The translations under genes were made by a program, and so were the position numbers. Of a DNA stretch of 64,000 bases, positions 60,413-64,000 are shown in pieces. Source of the stretch: Telopea speciosissima (taxonomy: Eukaryota; Streptophyta; Magnoliopsida; Proteales; Proteaceae); NCBI RefSeq assembly GCF_018873765.1, contig NC_057922.1, forward strand, positions 17,125,563 through 17,189,562. The letters run 5' to 3'. How positions within the stretch are numbered: position 1 is the stretch's first letter; the number at the start of each line of letters is the position of its first letter. A model generated the notes under the pieces. It was not told the DNA's origin and made no database searches. It saw only the letters and a list, made by a program, of their open reading frames with translations.

Positions 60413-60947
60413 AGGTTCACAAGCTTTTTTAATCAGGAAAAATTGGACCATGTATCCAGTCAGCTGGTTGTCACTGAAAGATCTTCAAGTCTGCATCTTT
60501 TTCAAAGTTGCTCTTGCACTCTTACTGGACTCTTAAATCAATTCTAACTTCTCCAACCCTACCACACCCCCCCCCAAAAAAAAAAAAAAAAAAAAAAGGA
60601 AAATTTTTGTACTGACTTCAGTTACTACAGATTTAAACGTATGTGAGGCCTCCATGAACTGAAATGTCTTGGCAAGTCCAACTTGGGACAGACTACTATA
60701 ACTTCTAATCTTGAAGAAAGTATTAATGGAATTTTATATGAGTCTAGTGTGGGGAATTGGGGATGCATGGATCCTCCTAGGCCTAGCTATTTATCCTATA
60801 CTCTCCCAAGTTCCAACAAACCATTTGTTTTAAAGGACACTTTATCCTTTGATGACACCTCTCCATATGATAGAGCAGTTTGATTTCATTTCAGGTTTCA
60901 GCAGGTCCTTAGATTAATCTCCCACTTGACCTTGCTATTAGTTATGA
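60413..60947. other. No gene recognised
   Basis: A C/A homopolymer tract lies at about 60567-60598. There are no known motifs. Confidence 0.4.
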
Positions 60948-61184
60948 TCATATATATGCTTTTCTAAACCCCAGTCCATCCCTTGATCTGTGAATACAGA
61001 ATGAATTACATGATTTAAGGTGAAGCTTTTCCCTCACTTGGGTCCAGAAATTAGATTGATCAAAATCTGTTTTTGTCACTGATTGTTCTTCCTGCCAAGA
61101 ACGATGATATGTCGGAACTGAGGCTAAGACTTTGTTAGTAACAATTGGTCTTCCTGCCCAAGTTAGGAAAGTATCTTTCCTCAA
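60948..61184 (-). pseudogene. L1-type LINE ORF2 fragment
   Basis: The frame carries the pattern found downstream of the RT domain in plant L1 elements: FLTWAGRPIVTNKVLASVPT (the usual LSWAGR, then a lysine/leucine-rich helix and P-Y), then NFWTQVREKLHLKSCNSFC and RSRDGLGFRKAY. Only 78 codons remain, with no RT catalytic core, so it is a dead fragment. It is separate from the RTE relic at 55720. Confidence 0.8.
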
Positions 61185-61846
61185 GGTTCTTAATCCCTTG
61201 ATCCGGATCAGTCTAAAGTGGAAAAAATCTCGATTTTGTTGGATAGGTCATGGAATCGGTTAGTATCGTCTCCAATTTAATCCCTAATCCCTATTTCTCC
61301 ATTTAGCTTATCTTGACTTGCTTCCTCAACACCTATTGGTTTTCAAACCCTAAACCCTAAACACATTATGCAATGGGAAGATCATCGTGAGGGATATGAC
61401 ATGACCTTCCAATCAATTCTCTAAAAAAAATTATTTACTGGTTTAGGACCACCCTTGTAGTTTTCTTCACTTGGTTGGGAACTAAGCTTCGACTTTCTTT
61501 TTTTGAAAAAAAAAAACTTCAAGCTAGTGTTTCATCTTAAACCATTGTTTTACATGATCTAAATATTGGAGGGACCAAGAATTAGGGGTGTCCTGGGAAG
61601 TCCCCCAAAGGAGTTGGGAAGAAACTTGGAGTTGTGTCTCAAGCCTAGCCGAGCCCAATGTCTTGAGAAGTAGACTAGCTTGGCACAACCCAGTTTTGAG
61701 TTTGAGATTGCTTAGCTTCATGTCATAGACTTAGTCTTGCTAAGTCAAAGCTAAGTCAACCGTGTCAGCACTTAGCACTCTCATTTACACTAAGTAAGCC
61801 TTACTTCACTCTTGAGAGACTTGGGAAGAGAGCCTAAGATAACCCT
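61185..61846. other. No gene recognised; short telomere-like word
   Basis: CAAACCCTAAACCCTAAACA near 61345-61363 holds about two plant telomeric repeats, too few to be more than chance. The rest is unremarkable. Confidence 0.4.
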
Positions 61847-62519
61847 TGTTAGAAAAACTCTATTTGAAGAAGGAAACTTCAAACTGCTTTGAACGTGATC
61901 TCGCTATCTTAAAGGAGATATTTGCTCCACAAGACAAATTCACCTTCAAGATTCAATAAAGCAATAAAATAAAACACAAAACTTCTTTTAGAGATACTGA
62001 ATGCAAGAGAGAGAGAGATATTTCATTTGAACACAACACTTCTATAACTTGTATTTTATAGAAGTGGAGCACCTCTTCTGAATAGACATATCTATTCATT
62101 TTGTATTTAGACCATTAGATCGATTGTCATCCGATCTAACGGTCCAGATTAAACCAGAGATGAACTTGTTCACAACAATCATATCCTATCAAACGTGACC
62201 GTAGGATCTTCTAATCCGACAGATTTGATCATTTAAAAAAATCAACGTACCAGATCAAATCACTTCGCGTGCAAAGTGCTAAGTGCGTGCGTACGCCACT
62301 AACGCCTCTGCTGCCCACACCGCGCATGCGGACGGTTATGCCGTCCTCGCATATACACCGTAGAATGTCTCCCTTTTCCGATCTAACTCAAGAGATAAAG
62401 AAGGTAATGTAATAAATACCATTTTTAACTCTTGTAGTTTTTCGATGTGAGACTAAAGCATTTTACCCAAATAACAAATTATTTATTTAATCTCTCATCT
62501 TATTACAATCTATCTAACA
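61847..62519. mobile_element. Solo LTR, 673 bp, ACCCT target duplication
   Basis: Starts TGTTAGAAAAACTC and ends ATCTATCTAACA (inverted TGTTAGA/TCTAACA), flanked by perfect ACCCT at 61842-61846 and 62520-62524. It carries no coding sequence and there is no partner LTR. Read on the minus strand it looks like a typical copia LTR (TGTTAGATAG...), so the original orientation is probably minus. Confidence 0.88.
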
Positions 62520-62735
62520 ACCCTTTAGAGAGTTTGCGTGTAGATCATTTTCCCATGAGTGATGTACGTTTTCTATAAACAAACATCAATGGCTTTATTA
62601 ACAAAAAGAGGGGAAAAAATGGTTGTAGAATGGATAAAGAAGTAGCAAAAGTAGTTGCATATCTCTTTCTTTCCTTACATCCTTGTTTCTCGATATTGAT
62701 CAACGAGAAACCATTGGCAGGCAAAGAATAAGAAT

Positions 62736-62873
62736 CAACAAGAGATAAAAAGAGACACAGTAGGAAAGTACGAAGGACATGGGGTCTTTAGCTCATCCCT
62801 GGTGCAACAAGAGATAAAAAGAGACACAGTAGGAAAGTAGGAAGGACATGGGGTCTTTAGCTCATCCCTGGTG
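62736..62873. repeat. Tandem duplication, 69-bp unit, nearly identical
   Basis: CAACAAGAGATAAAAAGAGA...CATCCCTGGTG is repeated at 62736 and 62805 with one difference (GTACGAAGG versus GTAGGAAGG). This is the youngest duplication in the window. Confidence 0.96.
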
Positions 62874-63270
62874 CTAGATGCATAACTTTGTCAAGTTTGT
62901 TCTTTTTCCCAAGGCTGCATTTTTTTTTGGAGTAAAATTTTATGTGGTTAATGTAAAATTTTACATGTATAACATTGGAAAACTTTTCAACATGTAAAAT
63001 TTTAGAAACTAAATTTTTTGAAGTAAAAACTTTCAAGTAAAATTTTACTCGAAAACAAACAGAGGCCAAGGAAAATATTCTTTGAGTCAATTGTGGAGGG
63101 TACATTTGCGTACATACACTCTTTCTCCCCCTTTCACATGAAATGACTTTTTTTCCTCAAGATACAAAACCATTTTGTCAATCCTCATGCTCTCTCTCTC
63201 TCTCTCGGATTCTCCCCGTGAATTTGATCAGTATTCGGTACCCCTTTATTTGGGATTTGACTCCTCTCCT

Positions 63271-63400
63271 GCGAGCACCCACCCTAATGAGGCATCCAAC
63301 GGTGGGACTGCTCGCAGCACACTGAGATGTGTGCCTGGCCCCACCTCGGCATGCACAGGGCAGCCCCTCCATTGGATGCCTCACTACGGGTGCTCCCCCA
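63271..63400. mobile_element. Foldback MITE upstream of VPS60
   Basis: The left arm GAGCACCCACCCTAATGAGG, then CATCCAACGGTGGG, pairs with the right arm CCCCTCCATTGGATGCCTCA, then CTACGGGTGCTC. It is about 130 bp and GC-rich, about 430 bp upstream of the VPS60 start codon, so it probably lies in or near the promoter. Confidence 0.8.
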
Positions 63401-63827
63401 CCCCACCAGCTCAAACTCCTCAAAGAACATCAGCCCAACTCAAATAAATGATATTCAGTTTAACAACTCCACACCTGCCTTTATTTTAAAATTTTTTTTT
63501 GGGTGGGAAGGTTTGGCTGGGGTGCGGGTGAGTAAACCCGCCCAAGTATCCACCCCTTGTCCTTTTTTTTTTTTTTTCTTTCTGAAATTGATTGATATTT
63601 TAACGCGGTGCTTCATTGCTTGCCTTCCTCAACAATTGACATTCGATTGTCCTAAGAGTTTTTTAATTACTTCGCCTCAGGCTTCGACGAAATTGTCCTG
63701 ATCGTTTCAGAAATTCTCAAAACCCTAGGCAATTCCGATTTCTGGAAGCTTTGGTCGAATCCCTCTCAAATTGAAACTTCTCATTGTTGGCTAGGAATTT
63801 TTCAACCTCGAACAGAGAAGGCAGAAG

Positions 63828-63896
63828 ATGAAGAAGATTTTCGGTGTGAAGAAAGACAAAGAGCCCCCTCCCTCCATTCAAGATGCCTCCGATAGG
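63828..63896 (+). CDS. VPS60: VPS60 (CHMP5-family ESCRT-III subunit), first exon
   Basis: ESCRT-III-associated Snf7-family protein of endosomal sorting. Only the first coding exon (23 codons, MKKIFGVKKDKEPPPSIQDASDR) lies in the window; a GT donor follows at 63897 after a complete codon. The KKxxEPPPSIQDASDR segment is characteristic of plant VPS60. The remaining exons, which should encode the INKRGDS-type continuation and the Snf7 helices, lie beyond the right edge, so integrity cannot be judged. The gene is partial only because the window ends. Confidence 0.9.
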
Positions 63897-64000
63897 GTAC
63901 CTTTCTCCATCCATCTCTCTTGTATCCTCAATCGTTTTTGCTTTAGTCAACTAATGATCTTATTTTACAATGTACTCAGTTGTTCAATTGACACTTACTT
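63897..64000 (+). other. VPS60 intron 1 (5' part)
   Basis: Begins GTACCTTTCTCC. No other feature is seen before the window ends. Confidence 0.75.

Noticed and set aside
61345-61363. Interstitial telomeric repeat
   Set aside because: Only about two AAACCCT units; likely chance.

Overview
This window is nuclear DNA of a flowering plant. The evidence is intron-rich genes with canonical GT-AG introns, plant-type protein families (a plasmodesmata-located protein with two DUF26 domains, a plant mTERF, a 523-residue plant PRP19) and a dense load of plant transposons: an Au-type SINE, solo LTRs, RTE- and L1-type LINE remnants, and hAT and foldback MITEs. I cannot name the species. It is not bacterial: there are no operons, ribosome-binding sites or CRISPR arrays.

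Five protein-coding genes are supported. (1) PRP19/MAC3, + strand, 7642-28318: 18 coding exons that splice exactly to 523 codons plus a stop. Its introns carry much of the local repeat load. (2) A TLDc-domain (OXR-like) protein, - strand, 35820-31142: 8 coding exons, 326 codons, convergent with PRP19. (3) A plasmodesmata-located protein (DUF26 x2 plus a C-terminal membrane helix), + strand, 45183-46276, 3 coding exons. (4) An intronless plant mTERF, + strand, 57731-58864, probably organellar. (5) The first coding exon of VPS60 (ESCRT-III, CHMP5 family), + strand, 63828-63896, which continues past the right edge. A SHORT-ROOT-like GRAS pseudogene lies at about 6212-6760.

Layout: 1-5.9 kb is repeat-rich intergenic DNA (a tandem repeat with AT palindromes, a foldback MITE, a SINE fragment). 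6-7 kb is the GRAS pseudogene. 7.6-28.3 kb is PRP19; its 7.3-kb intron 8 holds four copies of a CATAGTTGTC-ended MITE family, three LTR-like blocks and several tandem duplications. 31.1-35.8 kb is the TLDc gene, with a full-length SINE in intron 5. 36.7-44.5 kb is a transposon cluster: a probable 3.5-kb solo LTR inside a MITE, a TRIM-like miniature retrotransposon with a nested insertion, and a 262-bp long-TIR element. 45.2-46.3 kb is the PDLP gene. 47.8-56.2 kb is a second transposon belt with two solo LTRs 46 bp apart, a Ty3/gypsy RT fragment in a block that looks mitochondrial, and an RTE LINE 3' end. 57.7-58.9 kb is the mTERF. 60-63.4 kb holds an L1 remnant, a solo LTR with a perfect target duplication, tandem duplications and a MITE just upstream of VPS60.

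The genes form no common pathway: splicing, oxidation resistance, plasmodesmata, organelle expression and endosomal sorting are unrelated housekeeping or cell-biology roles. I found no convincing new multi-gene system. The most informative content is insertion history, because several elements can be delimited to the base by target-site duplications, and one MITE has an internal empty-site copy next to it.
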